The notes under the pieces are model-generated. The model did no database searches, was not told the origin of the DNA, and saw only the letters and a list, made by a program, of their open reading frames with translations. The translations under genes were made by a program, and so were the position numbers. Positions 7,801 to 14,161 of a stretch of DNA of 14,313 bases are shown one piece after another (position 1 is the stretch's first letter; the number at the start of each line of letters is the position of its first letter). The DNA comes from Planctomycetota bacterium (lineage in GTDB: Bacteria > Planctomycetota > MHYJ01 > JACQXL01 > JAVHLO01): positions 1 through 14,313 of the forward strand of contig JAVHLO010000042.1 of NCBI GenBank assembly GCA_031082105.1. Direction: 5' to 3'.

Positions 7801-8272
7801 CGATGTCGTTGTCGGTTGCCATGATCACGGTGCCCAGCCCGCCTTCGCCAAGCTGGGACTTGAGCGAGTACTTCTCCGCCGGCGCCCGCGTTACCATGAT
7901 GGGCGGGCGCTGGCCGGTGGGTTGCGCGGTAGCGATGCTCGTGGCGAGACCGAGAAGCTCGGTGGGTCGGTCGCTCTCCGCGCAGGCCTTTGAGATCTTC
8001 CTGATGAGTGTGTCGTTCAGGTTCCGCGTGAGCCCGAGCGTGGAGAAAACTTCCTCGACGCTGCCGTTGTGTTCCGCGAGGACTTCCTTGACCAGGGCGG
8101 ATATCTCTATTTTTTTGCCCGCCGTGATATAGCCCTGTTCGACGAGGATTGAGGCAAGACCCCGGGAACCATGCCGGAGCCAGCGGTCGACGGACTCGAC
8201 GACCTGCTTTTCATTGACGAGGCCCGCCTGCAGCGCAATCATCCCGAAGAGCAGCTCGTTGCGCTTGTCCAA
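4835..8272 (-). CDS. Planctomycete-type Ser/Thr protein kinase with PEGA-like and FGE-sulfatase (SUMF1/EgtB-like) domains
   Basis: 1145 residues from a TTG start at 8272; the reading frame upstream ends at the rbfA TAG (8303-8305) and contains no ATG or GTG, and GGAG lies six bases before the TTG. Order: unnamed helical module about 1-100 ('ELLFGMIALQAGLV'), kinase domain about 133-520 with 'GEGGLG', K164, 'HRDLKPSN' (D312), 'DWGLA' (D330, Trp in place of Phe of DFG) and 'GTPQYMPPEQ'. Next is a charged helical/TPR-like stretch (about 530-700), a PEGA-like segment ('GLYLGKTPLGPMSLPPGSY', about 830-890) and an FGE-sulfatase fold from about 895 ('VQVPGGEY', 'PVVCVSWFDALAYCEW', 'MRGGSW', 'GFRL'). 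Family knowledge: kinase-SUMF1 fusions occur in planctomycetes and myxobacteria, function mostly unknown. By eye only one of the two FGE active-site cysteines is kept, so I doubt formylglycine generation. Probably cotranscribed with rbfA. Confidence 0.9.
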   Translation of the reverse strand: MDKRNELLFGMIALQAGLVNEKQVVESVDRWLRHGSRGLASILVEQGYITAGKKIEISALVKEVLAEHNGSVEEVFSTLGLTRNLNDTLIRKISKACAESDRPTELLGLATSIATAQPTGQRPPIMVTRAPAEKYSLKSQLGEGGLGTVIMATDNDIGRPVAIKFIRRGVSPGFVERFQRESIITGRLEHPNIIPVYDVGAMDIPDPASMSGLGGQGGTGPGASSAPPPGNGSRAEDTKGMKGRGEKDAPQSRLYMAMKLVRGRDLNAILAAILAGDRETTRRWSPRRLVEAFHSICNAIAYAHSKGVIHRDLKPSNVMVGEFGEVLVVDWGLARVQGEKDIHERSLAQNPAFHGSAVLSSDSRASSSSSRDTWHHTVEGAVIGTPQYMPPEQALGRISELDERSDIYSLGAILYEILTLCKPFEGQSSVEILRKVVAGEIMSPAKRIEAERETYRRLMRSETTASKSGPAPALPEDDALSACPEALRRRNIPAELEEICMRCLRKNKEDRYSTAVGLADEIAAYLEGVKERERRHELAESAVVQGRDFIKAYFRLKENLDAEKKRALEASGKLKPHMPMPEKRKLWAIEDRAIAAERSIVLCLNDAIGKFMEAIGHEPDNKEARKGLCELYWDRFIAAENRGDEMDATYYAGLLLAYGREWYIGRLKGNGILTVRTGGYECDCLQLARAKPAADNAASPASGPERPGAAGAGSAGGPITPAGLHVEFRTEEMGDCTWAGDRVKDRERLWIPRILQSGGTRYGHTPSCCIRDLDGVDVWIFVYEEIDRILLPRFPTALATLIGGDKSPDTVARSGWDPGADRSLSKDAPLTPQASSGLYLGKTPLGPMSLPPGSYLLLLQKEGYMPLRYPVFIRHENRIERVIAMYRPEDCPTGFVQVPGGEYLHGWTQGSTGELHPRELPDFFVARFPVTCAEYLEFLNDLARSDLEKARRHAPRASEQAAPYWEPDEAGVFHLPPPGEKKLPGGGVTQDWQLQWPVVCVSWFDALAYCEWKSAKDGRLYLLPTEGHWEKSARGTDGRKYPFGKHCDPTFCNMNSSFPDGNRLVTIEEFTLDESPYGVCGLGGNKKEWCLNDGGPPLRNWRIMRGGSWSNDSYGCQSWVRLGTDPHTVRASLGFRLISPCFAID
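6149..6165. repeat. Palindrome in a linker of the kinase-FGE gene
   Basis: GCCCGGA-CGT-TCCGGGC, perfect 7-bp arms. It is read in frame within a Gly/Ala/Pro-rich linker ('ASGPERPGAAGAG') between the helical middle region and the part leading to the PEGA-like segment. Confidence 0.4.
7569..7589. repeat. Palindrome in the hinge insert of the kinase-FGE gene
   Basis: GCCCGG (7569-7574) and CCGGGC (7584-7589) flank nine bases. It is read in frame as 'PGNGSRAE' in a roughly 45-residue Gly/Pro/Ser-rich insert between 'IIPVYDVG' and 'LYMAMKLVRG'. The kinase-STAND-TPR gene has an insert at the equivalent place. Confidence 0.35.
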
Positions 8273-8278
8273 GAAGAT

Positions 8279-8282
8279 CTCC
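8279..8282 (-). promoter_or_regulatory. Ribosome binding site deciding the TTG start of the kinase-FGE gene
   Basis: GGAG on the minus strand with six bases to TTG at 8272-8270. It is the only Shine-Dalgarno-like sequence in the 30-nt gap after rbfA and supports the non-ATG start. Confidence 0.6.
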
Positions 8283-8302
8283 GCGAAATTGGGCAGCCCC
8301 GG

Positions 8303-8902
8303 CTATGAACGAGGTCTCCCCGGGTTCCCTGCCGTCCCTGCGCCGTCCGTGTGGTCTTGCGCCTCCGTGTTGTCGCAGTCGGGATCTGTCTCCCCTTCCT
8401 CGTTCACAGGCGCATCCTCGTTGCCCGCGCTTTCGGCGCCCTTCGTGTCTGCCTCTACCTCTCCTTGGTCGCCTCCTTCTTCGCGTTCCCCTTCGGTCAC
8501 TTCTGCGTGTCCTTCTTCGGCCACTTCCTCGCTCTCCTCTTCGCCCGGCGTCTCCTTCGGCACTACGCTGTCGATGAGCTTGCAGATATCTATCGCGCCG
8601 GCGATCGAACTGTCAGAATGGAATGAGATGACCGGCACGTACCTCATCTTGAACCGCGCGTTCACGCGAGACTGCACAAACCGCTTCGCCCGTCTCAGCG
8701 CCCCCATGCAGGATTCACGAGTCGACTCGTCCCCAAGCACCGACACATAGATCCGGGCGAATCGCAGGTCGGGCGAAAGCTCGACCCTGGTGACCGAGAC
8801 AAACCGGAGTCGCTGGTCGGCGGTCTCGTTCAGCAGGATGCCGGCGACTTCCCTCTGCAGTTCGCGCGCAACACGCTCAATCCTGTGAGATTCTCGAGGC
8901 AT
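8303..8902 (-). CDS. rbfA: Ribosome-binding factor A with long acidic C-terminal tail
   Basis: 199 residues. Residues 1-114 match RbfA, a KH-type protein that binds the 30S subunit and helps mature 16S rRNA: 'RIERVARELQREVAGIL', 'RFVSVTRVELSPDLRFARIYVSV', 'RFVQSRVNARFKMRYVPVISF'. RbfA is normally about 110-130 residues; here residues 115-199 add a Glu/Asp/Gly-rich tail with no recognisable domain. The ATG at 8902-8900 overlaps the TGA of the DUF503 gene by one base (TGATG), which suggests translational coupling. Position after infB and ylxP is the standard order in several phyla. The stop TAG (8303-8305) is in the same frame as the kinase gene 30 nt downstream. Confidence 0.93.
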   Translation of the reverse strand: MPRESHRIERVARELQREVAGILLNETADQRLRFVSVTRVELSPDLRFARIYVSVLGDESTRESCMGALRRAKRFVQSRVNARFKMRYVPVISFHSDSSIAGAIDICKLIDSVVPKETPGEEESEEVAEEGHAEVTEGEREEGGDQGEVEADTKGAESAGNEDAPVNEEGETDPDCDNTEAQDHTDGAGTAGNPGRPRS

Positions 8903-9183
8903 CAGAACAACTCTATGCTGTGATCGACCAGATCAATTGCCTGCGTGGTGCGCAGGTAGTTCAATACGTTGGCCAGAAGACCGTCGACGAACCGGGCCTC
9001 GTTGCCGATTGCGGCGAAGCCGAGTTCCGTTTTCTGCCAGAGGTCCTGGCTGCCAAGCTCGGCGACGGAGACATTGAACCTGTCGCGGACTCGGTCCTTC
9101 AGACTCTTCAGGACGCGCCGCTTCTCCTTGAGACTCCCGGAGTCCCTGACGACGGCCGTTACAAGAAGAGTGCCGACAGTCAT
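8902..9183 (-). CDS. ylxP: DUF503 (YlxP-like) family protein
   Basis: 93 residues from ATG at 9183. The pattern 'GSLKEKRRVLKSLKDRVRDRFNVSVAELGSQDLWQ' (read in pieces: 'SLKEKRRVLKSLKDR', 'FNVSVAE', 'DLWQKTELG') is diagnostic of DUF503. Proteins of this family are about 90-100 residues, so the gene is complete. YlxP sits between infB and rbfA in Bacillus and has been linked to ribosome small-subunit assembly, though its biochemical role is not firmly settled. The open frame extends upstream to 9453, into the infB 3' end, but the extra residues do not resemble the family. There is no clear Shine-Dalgarno close to the ATG (an AGAGG lies about 20 nt upstream). The stop overlaps the rbfA ATG. Confidence 0.88.
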   Translation of the reverse strand: MTVGTLLVTAVVRDSGSLKEKRRVLKSLKDRVRDRFNVSVAELGSQDLWQKTELGFAAIGNEARFVDGLLANVLNYLRTTQAIDLVDHSIELF

Positions 9184-9356
9184 CGTGAACCGGCGAACGA
9201 ATAGGACCTCTGCTGGAAACAACCTTGGTTGGCGATGATCAGCGCAAGACAGCGCGCGGACAAGGTGTTCCGGAGATGGAGCAGGAGCAAGAACGGGAGC
9301 AGCAGTGCGATCCGACACCGTGTGGAGTTTTTCAGGAAGAACGTTGCCTGTCCGGG
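9184..9356. other. Gap between infB and the DUF503 gene
   Basis: 173 bases with no gene I can support, no convincing promoter and no terminator. The gap is long for an otherwise tightly packed operon; it could hold regulatory RNA structure, but I see no strong hairpin. Confidence 0.5.
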
Positions 9357-12170
9357 CTACGAACGCAGTTTCCGCGCGATCTGCTGGATCTGAAAGGCCT
9401 GGATCGTATCGCCGGCCTGGATATTGTCGAAGCCCGCAAGCCGCAGGCCGCATTCCAGCCCCGCCGACACCTCTTTCACATCGTCCTTGAACCGCTTGAG
9501 CGACTCGAGTTTTCCCTCGAACATCTTCTCGCCGTTCCTGAACAACCTGATCTGCGCCGACCTCTCGACCTTGCCGTCAGTGACCATGCAGCCGGCGACG
9601 CTGCCGACCCTGGTGATCCTGAACACTTCCTTCACGGAGACAGTCCCGGTATGGACCTCGACGCGTTCCGGCTCCAGCAGTCCTTCAAGCGCCGCGCTCA
9701 TGTCCTCGATGAGCCGGTAGATGACGTCATACGTCCTGATATCGACCTTCCTCTGCGATGCGAGGTCCGCCGCACGTTCTTCCACGGGCACGCGGAACCC
9801 GATGACGAGCGCGTCGGACACATCGGCGAGAGTCACATCGGACTCGTTGACCGCGCCCACGGCCGCGTGGACGACATGAACCTTGACCTCGCTGGTCGAC
9901 AGGACATCGAGCGACGAGCGCAGGGCCTCGAGCGACCCGCCCACATCGGTCTTCAGCACGATCTTGGCCTCTTTGACCTTTCCAGGCCCGAGGTTGGCGA
10001 ACAGGTTTTCGAGGGTCACGTGCTGGCGCGCCACGCTGACCACGCCACCGCCGGCTGCGATCTTCGCTTCGGCCAGTTCCCTGGCCACCTGCGAATCCTC
10101 AACAACGAGCACTTCGTCTCCGGCCTCGGGCAGCGACACCAGGCCGGTCACGAGCACCGGCGTGGAAGGCCCCGCGACCGACGCCCTTTTGCCCTTGTCG
10201 TCGTACATGGCCCTTACCTTGCCGTACGTCTTCCCGCACCATATTGCGTCGCCGAGCCGCATGACCCCATCGCGCACGAGCACCGTGGCGACGATGCCGC
10301 GCCCCTCGTCAAGGTGCGCTTCAAGGATCGCGGCCCTGGCGGACCGGCTGGGGTCCGCTTTCAAATCGAGGATCTCAGCCTCGAGGCTGATTCGCTCGAT
10401 GAGGTCTTCGATTCCCGCGCCGGTAACTGCGGAGACCGGCACCATGCCGGTCTTGCCGCCCCAATCTTCGGCCAGCAGGCCGAACCCGGAGAGTTGCTGT
10501 TTGACCTTGTGCGGATTGGCCTCTTTCTTATCCATTTTGTTCAGTGCCACGACGATCGACACGTTGGCGGCCTTGGCATGGACGATGGCTTCCTCGGTCT
10601 GGGGCATTACGCCGTCGTCCGCTGCGACGACGAGCACGACGACATCCGTGCAATTCGCGCCGCGCGCTCTCATTCTGGAGAACGCTTCGTGGCCCGGCGT
10701 ATCGAGGAAGACCACTTTTCGCGCGCCAAGCTCGACCTTGTACGCGCCGATGTGCTGCGTGATCCCTCCGGACTCATGTGCGGCAACATCTGCATGCCTG
10801 ATACGGTCCAGGAGCGATGTTTTGCCGTGGTCGACATGTCCCATCATTGTGACGATCGGAGCCCTCGGTTGGAGCTTGTCGCCCACGGCGGGGGCGGCGA
10901 TACGCGCGAGCTTGGCTTCGAGCGTTTCCCTCTTCTTCACCTCGATCTCACGTCCGAACTCGAGTCCGAGCAGGACGGTCTGCTCCTCGTCGAGCATCGT
11001 ATTGATGGCCGCCATGGTGCCGCCGTCAATCAGTTTATGGATAAGGCTCGCGGTCTTCACGCCCATGGCCTGCGACAGGTCCCGGACGGAGACCGGGACG
11101 CAGACTTCAAGTTTGATGCTGGGCGTCTTCGCGGCCGCAGGCTTCTTGCGTGTGCGCGAAAGCCGTTCGATGAACGCCCTGCGGACGAGTTTGGGATCTT
11201 CCTTGTGTTTCTTGAACACTTTCGCCGGCTGTTTCTCCTCCACATGACCGCGCGCCGGCGGGAAGGCGCCCTTGGTGCGCCTGCGGTCCTTGGATTCCTC
11301 TGCGCTGAACCTTGAGAAGAACTCGACCTCGTGCGGTCTGAGGGCGCGGACTTCGCGTTCCGGCGCGACCTGGACGGGCTCGTGCGCCGGGGCTGCGATG
11401 ATCTCGACGGTGCTGGCGGCGGGCGCGACGGGCGGCTTGGTCTCGGCCGGCGGCGGCGTTTCCTTTTCGCCCTCAGCGGCGGGCGCAAGCTGAAGCGTCT
11501 TCTCGAGCAGGGCGGCTGCCTCTGCGGGCGCAAGGCCCATCCGGCCCCTGGCTTTTTTTTCTGACTTGCGGGGTCTGACCGTCTCAGGCGCGGCCTTCCT
11601 GGCGCCGCGCGACGGCGCGGCGGCCGGCTTCCGCTCCGGTTCGGCGGCGACCCTCGCTGCGCCGGCATGGGGTTCCGCGTGGCCCGCTTTTCTGGCGGCC
11701 GGGGTTTCGACCGCGTGTGGGGCCGCACCGACCGGATGGACGCCGATGGGCGGTCGTGTCCTGATGAGCGGGGCCGGGATTCCGGCAACGGTGCGCGTCG
11801 CCGGCGCATGGTGAGCCGGTTTCTCAGGGGCCGCCTTGATAAGCTGGCCTACCTCGGCCTTCTGGAGCGGTACCGGGGGCACATACGGCTTTCGGTCACG
11901 CACGGGGGGAGGAGCGGGCTTTTCCACCTGCGGCGGCGGTTCCGGCACGTGTGCAACGACTCTTCCGGGCACGTACTCCTTCGTGCCCATCTTGAGCCGG
12001 ACACGGGGCGGGACATGCTTCGGGGCAAAGAGCTGCCGCAGTGCGGCCTCGGTCCCTGCGTCGATTTTCGCGAAGTTGCCCTTGAGCGAGGCGTACCCCT
12101 CCTTATGAGCCCTTTCCAGGAACTCTTTGACCTTGATGCTCAGTTCTTTGGCAAGCTCGAATACGCGCAT
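9357..12170 (-). CDS. infB: Translation initiation factor IF-2
   Basis: 937 residues from ATG at 12170 ('MRVFELAKELSIKVKEF', the usual IF-2 N-terminus); a TTG five codons upstream is less likely. It delivers fMet-tRNA to the 30S subunit and promotes 50S joining with GTP hydrolysis. An IF2_N module lies at about 1-50, then a long Ala/Pro/Lys/Glu-rich disordered region (about 60-340) and a second IF2_N-like module at about 350-415. The GTPase domain has G1 'GHVDHGKT' (444-451), G2 'GGITQHIGA', G3 'DTPGHEAF' (from 490), G4 'NKMD' (about 543) and G5 'SAV'. Domains II, III and the fMet-tRNA-binding domain IV follow ('TGTVSVKEVFRITRVGSVAGCMVTDG'), to the end. All GTPase motifs are intact. The gene is 40 nt after nusA and is surely in the same operon. 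The Shine-Dalgarno is weak (AGCGG). Confidence 0.97.
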   Translation of the reverse strand: MRVFELAKELSIKVKEFLERAHKEGYASLKGNFAKIDAGTEAALRQLFAPKHVPPRVRLKMGTKEYVPGRVVAHVPEPPPQVEKPAPPPVRDRKPYVPPVPLQKAEVGQLIKAAPEKPAHHAPATRTVAGIPAPLIRTRPPIGVHPVGAAPHAVETPAARKAGHAEPHAGAARVAAEPERKPAAAPSRGARKAAPETVRPRKSEKKARGRMGLAPAEAAALLEKTLQLAPAAEGEKETPPPAETKPPVAPAASTVEIIAAPAHEPVQVAPEREVRALRPHEVEFFSRFSAEESKDRRRTKGAFPPARGHVEEKQPAKVFKKHKEDPKLVRRAFIERLSRTRKKPAAAKTPSIKLEVCVPVSVRDLSQAMGVKTASLIHKLIDGGTMAAINTMLDEEQTVLLGLEFGREIEVKKRETLEAKLARIAAPAVGDKLQPRAPIVTMMGHVDHGKTSLLDRIRHADVAAHESGGITQHIGAYKVELGARKVVFLDTPGHEAFSRMRARGANCTDVVVLVVAADDGVMPQTEEAIVHAKAANVSIVVALNKMDKKEANPHKVKQQLSGFGLLAEDWGGKTGMVPVSAVTGAGIEDLIERISLEAEILDLKADPSRSARAAILEAHLDEGRGIVATVLVRDGVMRLGDAIWCGKTYGKVRAMYDDKGKRASVAGPSTPVLVTGLVSLPEAGDEVLVVEDSQVARELAEAKIAAGGGVVSVARQHVTLENLFANLGPGKVKEAKIVLKTDVGGSLEALRSSLDVLSTSEVKVHVVHAAVGAVNESDVTLADVSDALVIGFRVPVEERAADLASQRKVDIRTYDVIYRLIEDMSAALEGLLEPERVEVHTGTVSVKEVFRITRVGSVAGCMVTDGKVERSAQIRLFRNGEKMFEGKLESLKRFKDDVKEVSAGLECGLRLAGFDNIQAGDTIQAFQIQQIARKLRS

Positions 12171-12210
12171 TATGTCCGCTTTCAACTACCGATCGCCGAC
12201 CGCAGGTCAG

Positions 12211-13347
12211 CTACTCTCCTGCCGCGGCTTTGGTTGACGTCGAATCACCGTCCTCATTACTGTCTTTAACATCCTCGTCCTTGACCGTCTTTTCCGCGCT
12301 GCCGTTCGATTCTGTCGCGATTGCTTTTGCCTCGTCCTCGGCTTGAGCCGTAACGCCGGGTGCGGCGACTTCCGCGGTGTCCACACCCTCTTCAGCTTCT
12401 TCGACATCGGCGTTGGGATCATCGGTGCAGACGATATCTATCTCTGTCTGCGCCAGCTTGGCCGCCAGCCTCACGTTCTGGCCGCGTTTGCCGATGGCAA
12501 GCGAAAGCTGGTCCTTCGAGACCAACACCTTGGTGCGCTTTGTGGTCTCGTCGATTTCGACGCTCGTGATGCCCGCGGGGGAAAGCGAGTTTCGGATGAG
12601 CTCCTCGAAATTGTCGCTCCACTTTATGACGTCGACCCTTTCCCCGCCCAACTCGTCCGTAATATTCCTGATTCTCGCCCCGCGCACTCCGACACACGCG
12701 CCGACGGGATCTACGGCGGGATCGGTCGACATCACCGCGATCTTCGTCTTGTGTCCCGCCTCGCGGGCGATCGCCTTTACCAGGACCGTTCCGTCGGAGA
12801 GCTCAGGGACCTCGATGAGAAAGAGCTCCTTCACAAACTCAGGGTGCGCGCGCGAAAGTACTATCTTGATGCGCGCTCCTCTGCGCTTGACGTCAAGGAC
12901 GAAGGCTCGAATGCGCTCGCCGACCCGGTAGGTCTCGCCGGGCATGAGCTCGCTCTTCGGCAGAATCGCTTCGGTCTTGCTGATGGTGACGACGAGTTGG
13001 TTGCCCTCGATACGCGTGACCGAGCCGTTGACGAGGTAGTTCTTTCGGGCCTCGAAATCGGCGAAAAGCACGTCCCTCTCCGCCTCGCGGATTTTCTGCA
13101 TGATCACCTGCCTTGCCGTCTGCGCGGCGATGCGTCCGAGCTCGGTCGGGTCGATCTGGCCCTGACCCCCTTCGGCGATGATATTGCCGGTCTCGCGGTC
13201 GATTCTCACGATCACTTCGTTGCGCACGCCAAACCGCTTCCGTGCCGCGCTCTGGAGGGCCATCTCGATCCCCTGGAAGATGAGATCCTTGCCGATGGCC
13301 TTGTCGCGGTGGATGGCCTCAACGTACCTGAGAAGGTCGCCGTTCAT
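12211..13347 (-). CDS. nusA: Transcription termination/antitermination factor NusA
   Basis: 378 residues from ATG at 13347 ('MNGDLLRYVEAIHRDKAIGKD', matching usual NusA N-termini). An upstream TTG at 13371 would add eight atypical residues. NusA binds RNA polymerase and modulates pausing, intrinsic termination and antitermination. N-terminal polymerase-binding domain at about 1-100, S1 domain about 105-170 ('LVNGSVTRIEGNQLVVTI'), KH1 about 175-250 ('GVRGARIRNITDELGGERVDVI') and KH2 about 255-310 ('AIGKRGQNVRLAAKL'). From about 311 there is a 65-residue acidic, disordered tail in place of the AR repeats of E. coli NusA. First gene of the nusA-infB-ylxP-rbfA operon; rimP, ylxR and ylxQ are absent from their usual positions. 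No strong Shine-Dalgarno precedes the ATG; a terminator hairpin lies just upstream. Confidence 0.96.
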   Translation of the reverse strand: MNGDLLRYVEAIHRDKAIGKDLIFQGIEMALQSAARKRFGVRNEVIVRIDRETGNIIAEGGQGQIDPTELGRIAAQTARQVIMQKIREAERDVLFADFEARKNYLVNGSVTRIEGNQLVVTISKTEAILPKSELMPGETYRVGERIRAFVLDVKRRGARIKIVLSRAHPEFVKELFLIEVPELSDGTVLVKAIAREAGHKTKIAVMSTDPAVDPVGACVGVRGARIRNITDELGGERVDVIKWSDNFEELIRNSLSPAGITSVEIDETTKRTKVLVSKDQLSLAIGKRGQNVRLAAKLAQTEIDIVCTDDPNADVEEAEEGVDTAEVAAPGVTAQAEDEAKAIATESNGSAEKTVKDEDVKDSNEDGDSTSTKAAAGE

Positions 13348-13378
13348 GAACCGAACCCGCAAGCGGAACAAGACAACG

Positions 13379-13407
13379 AAAAAACAGGCGGGCTTTCGCC
13401 CGCCCGC
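13379..13407 (-). terminator. Intrinsic terminator in the nusA leader (candidate attenuator; also 3' end of the HEAT gene)
   Basis: On the minus strand: GGCGGGC (13404-13398), GAAA loop, GCCCGCC (13393-13387), then UG and six U's (13384-13379). The stem can be extended outward by G-U, C-G and G-U pairs. It lies between the predicted nusA promoter and the nusA ATG, 31 nt before the ATG, so transcripts from that promoter must pass through it. It is also the only terminator visible behind the HEAT-repeat gene. Confidence 0.85.
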
Positions 13408-13430
13408 ACAGGGCCGCTCGAATTCCGCAC

Positions 13431-13454
13431 GCCCGGACGATCAACCCGCCGGGC
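13431..13454. promoter_or_regulatory. Upstream hairpin in the nusA leader, possible alternative-pairing partner of the terminator
   Basis: GCCCGG (13431-13436) and CCGGGC (13449-13454) make a perfect 6-bp stem around 12 bases. In the leader RNA, its GCCCG could pair with CGGGC in the 5' arm of the terminator, and an adjacent GGCGGG could pair with the terminator's 3' arm, so mutually exclusive folds are conceivable. This is inferred from base complementarity only. Confidence 0.4.
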
Positions 13455-13474
13455 AATGCGCCGACGAATTTTTG

Positions 13475-13503
13475 AGTTTATCATTATGTTGCAGGCATGT
13501 CAA
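13475..13503 (-). promoter_or_regulatory. Promoter of the nusA-infB-ylxP-rbfA operon
   Basis: On the minus strand: -35 TTGACA (13503-13498, consensus), 17-bp spacer ending in TGA (extended -10 TGn), -10 TAAACT (13480-13475). Predicted start near 13468, giving a leader of about 120 nt. It lies 20 bp downstream of the HEAT gene stop codon. Confidence 0.75.
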
Positions 13504-13523
13504 GTACTTTTCGCATCAGCAGG

Positions 13524-14081
13524 CTAGTCCCCCGGCGGCCTGAACGTGTTTTTCTCAGTGCTCCACCATTCGCGCCACTGCGCTTTGCCGAACTGCTTGT
13601 ACTTCACCTCACCGCCTGTGTAGTGGGTCAGCGCGGCGCTCGCCTGCTGACGCACATCGTCGTCCCCGTCCTCCAGCAGATTGATGAGAATATCAACAGC
13701 CTCCTTCGAACGCAGGTACTGGAAGGCTCTACACGCGCCCGTGCGCGCCTTCGGGCTGCTGTCCTTCAGCACCTTGATCAGCTTGGCCGGAGCGTCCTTG
13801 GTCCGGTTCCGGCCCAGCCATTCCGCAGCGGCGCCCTTTATCTCGCCGTCGGATTTGTCCAACTGCTTGTAGAGCGCGGCGTTTGACAGCTTGTTGTCCT
13901 TCATCCGCCTGTCCAGCTCGATCTCGGCCGCCTTACTGTCGGCAAAGTCGCCGGTGCCGTACATCTCGATGAGCTGCTCGTCGGATTTTGCCGACAAGTC
14001 TCTCACAAATTTCGTGTACAGGTAGTACCCGGCGGCGATCACGACGACGAGCACAACAAGCTGCTTCACACGGTGAACCAT
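13524..14081 (-). CDS. Membrane-anchored HEAT-repeat protein
   Basis: 185 residues from ATG at 14081, chosen because GGAGG lies eight bases upstream and because longer in-frame starts (to 14171) fall ahead of the predicted transcription start. An N-terminal hydrophobic segment at about residues 8-26 ('LVVLVVVIAAGYYLYTKFV') after short basic residues suggests a signal anchor with the rest outside the cytoplasm or in the periplasm; the topology is inferred. The soluble part has helical repeats: 'APAKLIKVLKDSSPKARTGA' and 'EAVDILINLLEDGDDDVRQQ' are HEAT/EZ-type units. It ends with a Trp-rich 'AQWREWWSTEK' tail. HEAT repeats bind other proteins; the partner is unknown. It has its own promoter and is separated from nusA by a promoter and terminator, so proximity to nusA need not mean shared function. 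Confidence 0.82.
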   Translation of the reverse strand: MVHRVKQLVVLVVVIAAGYYLYTKFVRDLSAKSDEQLIEMYGTGDFADSKAAEIELDRRMKDNKLSNAALYKQLDKSDGEIKGAAAEWLGRNRTKDAPAKLIKVLKDSSPKARTGACRAFQYLRSKEAVDILINLLEDGDDDVRQQASAALTHYTGGEVKYKQFGKAQWREWWSTEKNTFRPPGD

Positions 14082-14089
14082 CAGGACAA

Positions 14090-14094
14090 CCTCC
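14090..14094 (-). promoter_or_regulatory. Ribosome binding site of the HEAT-repeat gene
   Basis: GGAGG on the minus strand, eight bases before ATG at 14081. It is the strongest Shine-Dalgarno in the window and fixes the start of the gene. Confidence 0.8.
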
Positions 14095-14161
14095 GCAAGA
14101 GACACAAAATCGAGTCGTGGCACGCCGGCCGACGATAACACCCCTCCCTGTCCGAACGTGG

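Noticed and set aside
8902..9453. Longer DUF503 gene starting at 9453
   Set aside because: The extra N-terminal residues overlap the infB 3' end and do not resemble DUF503, which begins near 'MTVGTLLVTAVV'.
9225..11315. 696-codon plus-strand frame opposite infB
   Set aside because: Shadow of the infB reading frame: infB has all IF-2 motifs, and the antisense product looks like no known protein.
13345..13371. nusA start at TTG 13371
   Set aside because: NusA proteins normally begin at the equivalent of 'MNGDLLR'; the eight added residues are not family-like.
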